A stretch of 27,350 bases of DNA from an uncultured Bacteroidales bacterium (GCA_937891905.1 CALATT010000073.1:1-27350); one strand, 5' to 3'; positions 16,628 to 23,892 are shown, counted from the first letter of the stretch. Program-made: numbers and translations. Notes: generated from the letters alone by a model not told the origin.

Positions 16628-17752
16628 TTAATCATTGAGCAGCATAGGCATCAATAACATCAGCACATTTTCCTCACCCTCTTCTGCCACTGGCAAGATG
16701 AGACCTGCGCGCGCTGGATCAGCCAATTTCAACTGCACATCCGTAGTACCTACGGTAGAGAGCAGATCAATCAGGAATGGCGCCTTGAAACCGATAGCCA
16801 TGGACATGCCCTGATAGTCGCATTGAATCATTTCCTCTGCGCTGGTAGAGAAGTCTATATCCTGTGCAGAAATCTTGATTTGATTCTCAGAGAGCGCCAA
16901 GCGCAACTGTGCCGTACCGTTATTTGCGAATACAGCCACGCGCTTGCAAGCATTCACCATCGTTTGGCGATCTACAGTCACTACATTCTGATTGCTCTGT
17001 GGAATAACGGCGTTATAATTAGGGAAGCGACCCTCGATACGACGGCATACCACGATAGTCTTATCAAACTCAAAGCGAGCATTCTTTTGACCAAAGGTCA
17101 CCTTCACCTCCGCTTCCTCTTTTGCCAATAGATTCTTCAAGAGCGCTGCTGGCTTTTTAGGAAGGATAAAATTAGAAGCCATACCCGCCTTTACGCTTGT
17201 ATTCGAATAGCGCACAAGACGATGTGCATCGGTAGCCACCAAGATAAGACGGTCCTCCAAGATATCGAAATAAATACCGTTCATCACAGGACGGAGAGGG
17301 TCATCGGCTGTACAGAAAATCGTTTTCTCTATCGCGCTCTGGAGCGTAGTAGCTGGCAATGACAACTCCTGTGCATCCACCTCGTCTTGCGGCATTTCTG
17401 GATATTCATTTCCATTCACACCCACAAAGGAGTATGTACCATTCTGGCTCACCATGTTCACCGCAAAATTCTGCTCATCGATAGTGAATGCTAATGGCTG
17501 CTCAGAGAACTCTTTCAGCGTCTCCAATAACAACTTAGCCGCACTCGCTACCTTACCTCCTCCATCGGCACCCTCTACCTCTATGGCTGTGCGCACAGTA
17601 GTCTCACCGTCTGAAGCGGTCAACTTAAGCTCGTTCCCTACTAATTCGAATAATACATCGTCTAAGATAGGAAGCGCATTCTTGTTGTTAATCACACGGC
17701 TTACGGCCTGTAATTGAGAAAATAACTTACTGCTTGATACATTAAATTTCAT
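16628..17752 (-). CDS. dnaN: DNA polymerase III beta subunit (sliding clamp)
   Basis: This 374-aa protein has the length and three-domain repeat of the beta clamp. It starts MKFNVSSSKLFSQLQAVSRV, includes NALPILDDVLFEL, PLRPVMNGIYFDI and LVATDAHRLVRY, and ends with the clamp's usual hydrophobic C-terminus (NVLMLLMPMLLND). The dimer encircles DNA and tethers the replicative polymerase. The gene is not next to dnaA in this window; it is divergent from murI and followed by DUF4954. Its promoter at 17809-17839 interlocks with that of murI. Confidence 0.97.
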   Translation of the reverse strand: MKFNVSSSKLFSQLQAVSRVINNKNALPILDDVLFELVGNELKLTASDGETTVRTAIEVEGADGGGKVASAAKLLLETLKEFSEQPLAFTIDEQNFAVNMVSQNGTYSFVGVNGNEYPEMPQDEVDAQELSLPATTLQSAIEKTIFCTADDPLRPVMNGIYFDILEDRLILVATDAHRLVRYSNTSVKAGMASNFILPKKPAALLKNLLAKEEAEVKVTFGQKNARFEFDKTIVVCRRIEGRFPNYNAVIPQSNQNVVTVDRQTMVNACKRVAVFANNGTAQLRLALSENQIKISAQDIDFSTSAEEMIQCDYQGMSMAIGFKAPFLIDLLSTVGTTDVQLKLADPARAGLILPVAEEGEENVLMLLMPMLLND

Positions 17753-17808
17753 AATGTTTTTTATTTGGTATTAATACTATTATCGCATTTATTTACTAAA
17801 ATTGCGCA

Positions 17809-17839
17809 CAAAGTTAGCACTTTTTTTTGAAATAACAAA
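17809..17839 (-). promoter_or_regulatory. Bacteroidetes-type promoter of dnaN
   Basis: A minus-strand TTTG at 17836-17839 and TAACTTTG at 17809-17816, 19 bp apart, fit the -33/-7 consensus. The -33 lies between the -33 and -7 boxes of the opposing murI promoter. Confidence 0.7.
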
Positions 17840-17856
17840 ATTTTTTTGTACTTTTG
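17826..17856 (+). promoter_or_regulatory. Bacteroidetes-type promoter of murI
   Basis: A plus-strand TTTG at 17826-17829 and TACTTTTG at 17849-17856, 19 bp apart, fit the consensus; the murI ATG is 33 bp further on. It overlaps the divergent dnaN promoter. Confidence 0.7.
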
Positions 17857-17889
17857 CAGCGTTTTTGCTAAAATAGGACAGTAGAACAA

Positions 17890-18756
17890 ATGAAAATAGG
17901 TGTTTTTGATAGTGGTTACGGCGGTTTGACGATACTTCGCGCCATTCGCCAATCGCTCCCCCAGTATGATTATCTCTACTTGGGCGATAATGCGCGTGCG
18001 CCCTACGGTACCCACTCTTTTGATGTGATATACAAATACACCTTGCAGGCCATTCGTTACCTCATCGAGCACGACTGCACATTGGTTATCATGGCATGTA
18101 ATACAGCGAGTGCAAAGGCGCTCCGTTCTATCCAGCAGCGCGACCTACCGCTCATCAATGCGCAGCGCCCTGCGGACCGAAAAGTGAATGTGTTAGGCGT
18201 CATTCGTCCCACAGTAGAGGTGGTGCCTTCTATTACCACGAATGGTCATATAGGTATCCTCGCCACCCCCGCCACGGTGCAGTCTCAGTCCTACCTTATG
18301 GAGTTGGCGAAGATCAACGCGGAGCGTGAGCAAGCGGGTCAACCCGCCTTGGTGGTCCGTCAGCAAGAATGTCCTATGTGGGTGCCGCTCATTGAGTCGG
18401 GCGAGCACAACCAATCGGGCGCGGACTATTTCATTGACTTGTATCTGCGCAAACTCTTTACTCAAGACGAGACGATAGACACATTGGTTTTGGGTTGCAC
18501 GCATTATCCTTTGCTCAGAGAACCCATTGCTCGTCACCTAACTGCGATGGGCAGAGGAGAAGTGCAGATTATCGCGCAAGGCGCATTAGTGGCAGATAGT
18601 TTAGCGGATTATCTGCAGCGCCATGCGGAATACCGTGAGCAGTTGAGCGAAGAGGGTTCGTGCGTCTATCTAACCACAGAGAATGCTGACCGCTTTGCGC
18701 AATCAGCATCCACTTTCTTAGGTTCCTCTATTGAGGCACAACATATTGATTTATAA
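17890..18756 (+). CDS. murI: Glutamate racemase
   Basis: This 288-aa protein starts MKIGVFDSGYGGLTILRAI and carries the two catalytic cysteines of the family, Cys70 in IMACNTASA and Cys203 in LGCTHYPLL, plus Asp7 and the YLGDNARAPYG segment. It converts L-glutamate to D-glutamate for peptidoglycan. In many Bacteroides genomes murI follows the skp genes; here it sits alone, divergent from dnaN and convergent with uvrB, whose stop is only 8 bp away. No terminator hairpin separates the two, so transcripts are likely to run into each other. Confidence 0.96.
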   Translation: MKIGVFDSGYGGLTILRAIRQSLPQYDYLYLGDNARAPYGTHSFDVIYKYTLQAIRYLIEHDCTLVIMACNTASAKALRSIQQRDLPLINAQRPADRKVNVLGVIRPTVEVVPSITTNGHIGILATPATVQSQSYLMELAKINAEREQAGQPALVVRQQECPMWVPLIESGEHNQSGADYFIDLYLRKLFTQDETIDTLVLGCTHYPLLREPIARHLTAMGRGEVQIIAQGALVADSLADYLQRHAEYREQLSEEGSCVYLTTENADRFAQSASTFLGSSIEAQHIDL

Positions 18757-18764
18757 TATCTTCC

Positions 18765-20783
18765 CTACCCTTGCATTGCCTGCAAGCGATTTTTCATTTC
18801 CATCCATTCATCGCGTAAGCGCGCAGCTATTTCGTACTCTTGTGCCTTGGCGGCCGCCAGCATTTGTTTGCTCTTATTAGCAATAGCTTTCTCCAATGCT
18901 TTGGCATCCATCTTCTGCCATTCGGCGGTTTTCCATCCTTCGCGTATCGTCTGCTCTACCCGCTGTTTCTCTGCATCTGCATCCTTGTAGAGCGATGCCA
19001 AAGCGGTGGTGTTGATCTCTTTGCGGATGGCTGTAGGTGTTATGCCGTGCTCTTCGTTATAGCGTATCTGTATAGTTCGTCGCCTATTCGTCTCATCGAT
19101 AGTAGCCTGCATAGCGGGTGTTATCTTATCGCCATAGAGGATAGCCTTACCATTCACATGTCTGGCGGCACGACCTACCGTCTGCGTCAACGAGCGTTTA
19201 TCGCGCAGAAAACCCGACTTATCGGCGTCAAAAATAGCCACGAGACTCACTTCGGGCAAGTCTAATCCTTCGCGCAGCAAGTTCACACCCACCAGCACAT
19301 CGTATTCCCCTTTGCGTAGGTCCTCCATGATCTTGATACGCTCTATCGTATCCACTTCGCTGTGTATATACGCCGAGGAGACGCCATACTTACGGAAATA
19401 CTCGTCCAATTCCTCTGCCATGCGTTTGGTGAGTGTAGTGACCAACACGCGTTCGCCTCGGTGTGCGCGTGTATGCACTTCGTCCATCAGGTCATCCACT
19501 TGGTGCTCTGTGGGTCGCACTTCTATCTCGGGGTCTAATAGTCCCGTAGGACGGATAAGCTGGTCGATAACTATTCCTTCGCTCTTCTTCAATTCATATT
19601 CGTCAGGCGTAGCAGAGACATAGATAGTCTGCCCTGTTTTGGACTCAAACTCATCGAAAGTGAGCGGTCTATTATCGCGTGCTGCAGGTAAGCGGAAACC
19701 ATACGAAACGAGGTTATCCTTGCGCGATTTATCTCCTCCGTACATACCTCGTATCTGCGGAACCGTCACATGACTCTCGTCTATAACGAGCAGCATATCA
19801 TCAGGGAAATAATCAAGCAAGCAGTACGGCGGTGTACCTTCTTCTCGTCCATCGAAATAGCGGCTGTAGTTCTCCACGCCCGAGCAGTACCCTAATTCGT
19901 CGAGCATCTCAAGGTCATATTTGACGCGTTCCTCGATACGCCGTGCGAATAGTTCCTCGCCCAAACCGATGAAATAATCTATCTGCTTATTGAGGTCCGC
20001 CTTGATGAGCTCTTTGGCGGCCGTAATGCGGTCTTTGCTGGTACAGAAAATAGTGGCAGGACTGAGATTATAGTGCTCAAACTCCTCCAGCACTTGTCCT
20101 GTGAGCGGATGAATAGTGGCTATACTATCTATCTCATTTCCAAAGAACTCTATGCGCACTATATAATCCGCGTAGGCGAGGGCGATGTCTATCGTATCGC
20201 CTTTCACGCGAAAGCGTCCGCGCGTGAGTTCCATATCATTGCGTATGTATTGCGCGGCGATGAGTTGCTTGAGCAGATCATCCATCGCTATCACATCTCC
20301 GCGATGCAACTGAATAGCATTATCGTTAAAATCCTGCGGGCTACCCAAACCGTATATACAACTCACCGACGAGACGATAATCACATCTTTTCTGCCACTG
20401 AGCAAGGCAGCCACCGCCGAGAGACGCAAGCGGTCAATCTCCTCATTAATAGCTAAATCTTTGTCTATATAGGTATCGGTAGAAGGGATATATGCTTCGG
20501 GTTGGTAATAGTCGTAGTAACTAACGAAATACTCCACGGCATTATTGGGGAAGAAAGTCTTCATCTCCGAGTACAACTGTGCCGCGAGTGTTTTGTTATG
20601 ACTCATGATGAGTGTAGGTCGATTGAGCTTCGCAATGACATTAGCGATGGTAAAAGTCTTACCACTACCTGTCACGCCCAATAAGACCTGCGCATCTGCG
20701 CCTGCCTGCACTCCCGCCACCAAACTCTCTATCGCTTGTGGCTGATCCCCCGTGGGCTTATATGTACTCTCTAATGTAAACAA
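18765..20783 (-). CDS. uvrB: Excinuclease ABC subunit B
   Basis: This 672-aa protein shows the UvrB plan: YKPTGDQPQAIESL, P-loop GVTGSGKT (residues 36-43), and the beta-hairpin region YYDYYQPEAYIPSTDTYIDK used for damage checking. Helicase motifs DESH and TLTKRMAEEL, QTVGRAARH, and a C-terminal UVR motif for UvrC binding (about 630-668, EYEIAARLRDEW) follow. It verifies lesions in nucleotide excision repair with UvrA and UvrC. No in-frame ATG exists upstream of the conserved N-terminus before a stop at 20817-20819, so the start is the TTG at 20783. Confidence 0.96.
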   Translation of the reverse strand: MFTLESTYKPTGDQPQAIESLVAGVQAGADAQVLLGVTGSGKTFTIANVIAKLNRPTLIMSHNKTLAAQLYSEMKTFFPNNAVEYFVSYYDYYQPEAYIPSTDTYIDKDLAINEEIDRLRLSAVAALLSGRKDVIIVSSVSCIYGLGSPQDFNDNAIQLHRGDVIAMDDLLKQLIAAQYIRNDMELTRGRFRVKGDTIDIALAYADYIVRIEFFGNEIDSIATIHPLTGQVLEEFEHYNLSPATIFCTSKDRITAAKELIKADLNKQIDYFIGLGEELFARRIEERVKYDLEMLDELGYCSGVENYSRYFDGREEGTPPYCLLDYFPDDMLLVIDESHVTVPQIRGMYGGDKSRKDNLVSYGFRLPAARDNRPLTFDEFESKTGQTIYVSATPDEYELKKSEGIVIDQLIRPTGLLDPEIEVRPTEHQVDDLMDEVHTRAHRGERVLVTTLTKRMAEELDEYFRKYGVSSAYIHSEVDTIERIKIMEDLRKGEYDVLVGVNLLREGLDLPEVSLVAIFDADKSGFLRDKRSLTQTVGRAARHVNGKAILYGDKITPAMQATIDETNRRRTIQIRYNEEHGITPTAIRKEINTTALASLYKDADAEKQRVEQTIREGWKTAEWQKMDAKALEKAIANKSKQMLAAAKAQEYEIAARLRDEWMEMKNRLQAMQG

Positions 20784-20812
20784 TTCTTCGTCTCTATTTG
20801 TATAATCTAACA

Positions 20813-20928
20813 GCGGTTAGGCGGTTAGGCGGTTTCTATTTCACTAGTTTGCTAGTTTATCTAGTTGGGCTAGTTTATCTAGTTTGTCTAGTTAATCTAA
20901 AAATCTAGAACTCTAGAACTCTATCACT
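20813..20928. repeat. Three consecutive 8-9 bp tandem micro-repeat arrays
   Basis: The spacer between uvrB and the next gene is almost wholly repetitive. GCGGTTAG occurs about 2.9 times (20813-20835). Six 8-9 bp units beginning CTAGTT start at 20844, 20852, 20861, 20870, 20879 and 20888. The 8-bp unit CTAGAACT occurs twice plus CTATCACT (20905-20928). CTAG is usually rare in bacterial DNA, which makes the array conspicuous. No promoter of the TAnnTTTG type is visible within it. Confidence 0.85.
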
Positions 20929-20956
20929 CAAAAACTATTATACAAACAATCGAATA

Positions 20957-21670
20957 ATGAAAAAACTCCTCATCCTCGCCCTATGCCTCACCCAAACAAT
21001 AGGCATACTCGCAGCAACTAACGACACTATTCAATCCTCCAAATACACCTTTGGTGATTTCTTTGATGCCCTCGATCTACCCACTGTCCTCGGCGCTGGA
21101 TTCACACCTAATGGCATAGAAGGAGCTACTTTCAATTCTGCCATGCGCCTCGGCTGGCGTCATCATAAGAATTACGGCACCTTCGTCTATATCACCTACG
21201 ATACCCATAGCAATTCCTATGACTCACTTTTTATAGATGGCTCGAATGTTGTCAAGGGAGAAGTGTGGTATAATGAGGTAGGAATTAGTGTCGGCTATCG
21301 TTTCCCATTGGTGAAGGATATCAAGGCCTTCTACGAAAAGCCTTATTTCCATCCATGGGATATGTATCTCAGTATTCAACCAGGCGTCTCTATCGCCACG
21401 GTAAAGAATATGGAGGTACTTCCTTCTTATGATGCTCTCGGTCTTGGCGGCTATGAGATGCAGAATGTGGACCATGTAGTCCCCACTTTGCGCTTCTCTG
21501 CAGGAGTGGAGTGGTTTATTTTCTCTAATTTTGGAGTTTTTGCAGAAGCCTCTTATACTCAGCATCTTATGCCTACTATTATTGAACAGGCTGCAATGGC
21601 GCAAGGTCGTATATCCCATCCTTCTGGTCCCATCACTATTTCCATCGGCCTCTCCCTTTTCTTTAACTAA
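20957..21670 (+). CDS. Small outer-membrane beta-barrel protein, family not recognised
   Basis: This 237-aa protein has a signal peptide of about 19 residues (MKKLLILALCLTQTIGILA). The rest is dominated by alternating hydrophobic strands rich in aromatic residues and glycine (MRLGWRHHKNYGTFVYITYD, YNEVGISVGYRFPLV, FSAGVEWFIFSNFGVFAEAS) and ends ITISIGLSLFFN with the terminal aromatic signature of barrels. It probably forms a barrel of eight to ten strands. I cannot name a family or function. It is a lone plus-strand gene with codons richer in C-ending forms near its start, and it is flanked by matching CTAGAACT repeats, which may mark it as a variable or imported cassette. Confidence 0.82.
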   Translation: MKKLLILALCLTQTIGILAATNDTIQSSKYTFGDFFDALDLPTVLGAGFTPNGIEGATFNSAMRLGWRHHKNYGTFVYITYDTHSNSYDSLFIDGSNVVKGEVWYNEVGISVGYRFPLVKDIKAFYEKPYFHPWDMYLSIQPGVSIATVKNMEVLPSYDALGLGGYEMQNVDHVVPTLRFSAGVEWFIFSNFGVFAEASYTQHLMPTIIEQAAMAQGRISHPSGPITISIGLSLFFN

Positions 21671-21703
21671 ATTCCCCTTACACACCACTCACTACTCTAT
21701 CTT

Positions 21704-21731
21704 ATCTAGAACTCTAGGAATCTATCCCTAG
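21704..21731. repeat. CTAGAACT-type 8-bp repeat downstream of the barrel gene
   Basis: CTAGAACT, CTAGGAAT and CTATCCCT follow in 8-bp phase. The first 14 bases (ATCTAGAACTCTAG, 21704-21717) are identical to 20903-20916 on the other side of the gene, in the same orientation. Confidence 0.75.
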
Positions 21732-21740
21732 CAATAGCAT

Positions 21741-21814
21741 TGCCGTTTTTGAAGCGAATGTAATGAGCGCTTTTTTGTATGGAGAAAGCAATTGACTTTT
21801 GCTTTCGAACGGCA
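21741..21814 (+). other. Inverted-repeat element that can fold as a three-way junction
   Basis: TGCCGTT (21741-21747) pairs with AACGGCA (21808-21814). This closes two hairpins: AAGCG/CGCTT (21752-21756 with 21768-21772), which is followed by a T-run, and GAAAGCAA/TTGCTTTC (21784-21791 with 21799-21806). A further small hairpin GGAGT/ACTCC (21815-21819 with 21833-21837) follows directly. The first hairpin plus T-run could serve as terminator for the barrel gene; the rest suggests a structured 3' region or small RNA. Confidence 0.45.
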
Positions 21815-21869
21815 GGAGTAGCGGGGAGCGTAACTCCAACCAGACAGAAGAGTGAATGAGTTTTTGTGA

Positions 21870-22113
21870 GGCGGATGATAAATATGACACGATAATGTAA
21901 AATTTATCTTTGTTTATCGCCGCTGGACAGCATAGTGAGGAATATAGCAGCTATTGCTGCGCGGGTTTGAATAGTAGGGCGCGGTGTTGAGCTCGCTCAA
22001 AAACGCGACTTAATAGGCAAATACGCTCAAGGGCGCGTAGCCCGGCCCGATATTCCAAACTATGATGGACGAGGGATTTATCTGGGTTTATTTACCATCA
22101 TAAATCATCCGCC
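21870..22113. ncRNA. Candidate structured RNA or inverted-repeat element, 244 bp
   Basis: GGCGGATGAT (21870-21879) and its exact complement (22104-22113) enclose a nest of helices. These are GATAA/TTATC (21891/21904); CATAGT/ACTATG (21931/22059) stacked over GGAATAT/ATATTCC (21939/22050) with a 2x2 internal loop; GCAGC-TATT-GCTGC (21947-21960); CGGG/CCCG (21962/22046); CGCG/CGCG (21980/22004) around TTGAG-CTCG-CTCAA (21987-22000); and TACGC/GCGTA (22022/22035). ATGATGG/CCATCAT (22062/22095) competes with one of them. All are Watson-Crick. No coding frame explains the region. The strand is unclear: a TATCTTTG box on the plus strand (21905-21912) and the T-run after 22116 favour plus weakly. 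The family is not recognised; a divergent 6S RNA or a non-autonomous mobile element are alternatives. Confidence 0.45.
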
Positions 22114-22180
22114 GTCGTTTTTGATTACCTAAAAAATATTTTCTTTATTTTTATTTTGTTTTCTGTATTTTTGTTTATAT

Positions 22181-22206
22181 AAAAAAAACTCTAATAGAAA
22201 AAGAGT
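22181..22206 (-). terminator. Probable terminator after the RNase P RNA gene
   Basis: Immediately after the RNase P RNA 3' end the minus strand has ACTCT and AGAGT arms with a 9-nt loop, followed by eight T (22181-22188) and further AT-rich sequence. The stem is short, but position and T-run fit. Confidence 0.55.
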
Positions 22207-22483
22207 AGTAGGTCTATAAGCCGGGTTCTGTACCCTTTCGGGCGTCTATCATTAATCTCGAGCGATATGTTACCATATGCTTCTCTCGCTTCCTACCCTC
22301 CAACTCGCGCGAGCAACGCTCAATCGTTGGTTTACATGGAATTGCAGCCCATAGTATGCTCGTTTCACATCTCTCGTCTCTGTAGCAGTGACCAAACATT
22401 TCTGCCTGACGGCCGTTAACCGCTATAGTGCTCTGTGCTGCCCGGACTTTCCTCGTCATCGACGCGATAGACCGACCTACTTT
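22207..22483 (-). ncRNA. rnpB: RNase P RNA, compact type A
   Basis: The minus strand holds the diagnostic GAGGAAAGTCCGGGC near the 5' end and ACAGAACCCGGCTTATAGACC near the 3' end. P1 forms from AGTAGGTC (5') and GACCTACT (3'), and P2 from GTCTATC and GATAGAC. P3 shrinks to a 4-bp CGTC/GACG hairpin. P15 appears as CCAAC/GTTGG, P18 carries a GTAA loop, and a CCC-GAAA-GGG hairpin (P19-like) precedes ACAGAACCC. At about 277 nt it is clearly shorter than the 377-nt E. coli RNA. It removes 5' leaders from pre-tRNAs. Ends are set by the P1 arms and may be off by a few bases. It begins 13 nt after tRNA-Gly on the same strand. Confidence 0.93.
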
Positions 22484-22496
22484 CTTTTCTATAATG

Positions 22497-22567
22497 AGCG
22501 GTATATGGGAATCGAACCCACCTCCTCGGCTTGGGAAGCCGATGCACTACCGATGTGCTAATACCGC
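22497..22567 (-). tRNA. tRNA-Gly (anticodon CCC)
   Basis: The minus strand folds as a 71-nt cloverleaf: acceptor GCGGTAT/ATACCGC, a D-loop with ATCGGTAGT, anticodon stem TCGGC/GCCGA around loop TTCCCAA (anticodon CCC), and a T-arm with GGGTTCGATTCCC. The discriminator is U, usual for glycine tRNAs. CCA is not encoded. It reads GGG codons. RNase P RNA follows at once. Confidence 0.95.
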
Positions 22568-22584
22568 ATTTCTAAAATCGAGTG

Positions 22585-22616
22585 CAAAATTACAACAAAT
22601 CTTGCACATATGCAAG
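22585..22616 (-). promoter_or_regulatory. Likely promoter of the tRNA-Gly/rnpB transcript
   Basis: On the minus strand TAATTTTG (22585-22592) matches TAnnTTTG, with CTTG at 22613-22616, a near match to TTTG, 20 bp upstream. It lies about 18 bp before the tRNA. It overlaps the region just after the stop of the next upstream gene. Confidence 0.55.
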
Positions 22617-22620
22617 CATT

Positions 22621-23892
22621 TTAGTAAATTTCTACTATTTCTCGTGCTACACGCGTAGTAATCTCGTTCTTTTTGAGCGCCTTTACATCCTTAGTATGCA
22701 AATCAGTCACTCGTTGTGTGGCTTTGACATGAATAGGTATTTCCATATCTTTGCTACCGATAATAAACATATTCGCTACCATGTTTTTTTCAAGTGGATA
22801 TACAAGTCCATCTATACGCTGGTAAATAGTATTAAAGTCCACTTTACCGCGCATTTTGCGCAAGCGGAATTTCTCTATCTGCTCTTCTTCCATATTCAGC
22901 AGATTGAGAAAAAGCAACTGGTCTGGGTTTAGTTTAACGCCAAAAGGAATGGTGATGCGCACTTCTGCATGTTCTGAAAAACGGCGTACTGCATAGGTGT
23001 AGGAGTCCACTATATAGTGCCTGCTGATGGTCATTTTGAAGCATCCAAGGTATTTATTTATTTTCTGTGTATGTGTCAGCACCGTTTCTCCTTCTGATTC
23101 ATTAGAAACACTCCAGTGACGCAAATCGCCCATTGATTGCTCAAAGTCATACCGCATGTTTCCCATTCCAAAGAGTGTTCTATGCACCACCACGCCTGAG
23201 TCCACCGCATAAGCAGCTTTGCGCATAAACTTCTCCTTGCTTTTCTTCTCAAGTCGTTCTATACTGTTACCCGCCAAGATAGAGTCAGCTTGAGCGCGTT
23301 TCTGTGCGTCGAAGAAACGCTTGCATGCAATACCCTGAAATTGTATTGAATCGCGTCCTTCCTTACCTTCCTCTGGCAATACAACGATATTAGCTATCAT
23401 CTGCTCCATACCCCAAGTTTCGCCTGCGCTTTGCATGCGAACATCGCTAACAACCTTATATTGACTTACTTCGTCAGGGAAATCCGCCTCGATCTGCTTA
23501 TAAACACTATGTAATAGCGCTGCCATTTGTTTGCGCTTATTGCGTTGTTTGCTTGCTTTTGCTGCAATAACTGTCTCCTCCAATGCAATCGGTTGCTCCT
23601 CCAAGATGATGGTAACAATAGAATCGCTATTGGTTAATAAGCGGGCTTTGACACTTTTCTTTTCATAACCAATAAAACTAATAATGACACTACTTTCGTC
23701 TGTCAAAATGGCATTAAAAGAAAAATGCCCGTCATTATTTGTGGCAGTACCTAGTTCAGGCTGTACCTCAGGATAGACGGTAGCATAAGCAATAGCGTTT
23801 CCATTTGTATCCACCACGCGTCCTTCATAAGTGGTGGCAAAGGCACTGAGTATGCTGCAGAGTAAAAAAAGTAGTGTGTTATATAATCGCAT
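22621..23892 (-). CDS. Carboxypeptidase-regulatory-like domain protein, exported
   Basis: This 423-aa protein has a signal peptide (about 1-19, LYNTLLFLLCSILSAFA). An N-terminal domain of about 85 residues is of the CarboxypepD_reg-like type (YEGRVVDTNGNAIAYATVYP, TATNNDGHFSF, VIISFIGYEKKSV, IILEEQPIALEETVI), the fold also found at the front of SusC/TonB-dependent receptors. Here no plug or barrel follows. Instead there is a mixed alpha/beta region of about 310 residues that I do not recognise, with RHYIVDSYTYAVRRFSEH and FNTIYQRIDGLVYPLEKNMV. The protein is probably periplasmic or outer-membrane associated. It is monocistronic and its stop lies just upstream of the tRNA promoter. Confidence 0.8.
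   Translation of the reverse strand: MRLYNTLLFLLCSILSAFATTYEGRVVDTNGNAIAYATVYPEVQPELGTATNNDGHFSFNAILTDESSVIISFIGYEKKSVKARLLTNSDSIVTIILEEQPIALEETVIAAKASKQRNKRKQMAALLHSVYKQIEADFPDEVSQYKVVSDVRMQSAGETWGMEQMIANIVVLPEEGKEGRDSIQFQGIACKRFFDAQKRAQADSILAGNSIERLEKKSKEKFMRKAAYAVDSGVVVHRTLFGMGNMRYDFEQSMGDLRHWSVSNESEGETVLTHTQKINKYLGCFKMTISRHYIVDSYTYAVRRFSEHAEVRITIPFGVKLNPDQLLFLNLLNMEEEQIEKFRLRKMRGKVDFNTIYQRIDGLVYPLEKNMVANMFIIGSKDMEIPIHVKATQRVTDLHTKDVKALKKNEITTRVAREIVEIY

Noticed and set aside
17761..18072. 103-codon minus-strand frame opposite murI
   Set aside because: It is antisense to the conserved start of murI and runs through both promoters; its composition is that of a shadow frame.
20813..20928. 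CRISPR array
   Set aside because: Units are 8-9 bp, adjacent and without spacers; no cas genes are present.
21870..22113. Retron-type RNA (closing inverted repeat with inner stems)
   Set aside because: No reverse transcriptase gene is in the window, and the long msd-type hairpin and branching guanosine context are not evident.
21870..22113. tmRNA or SRP RNA
   Set aside because: Neither the tRNA-like ends of tmRNA nor the conserved SRP hairpin loop sequences are present.
22214..22459. 81-codon minus-strand reading frame
   Set aside because: It lies wholly inside the RNase P RNA gene; the conserved RNA signatures explain the sequence.
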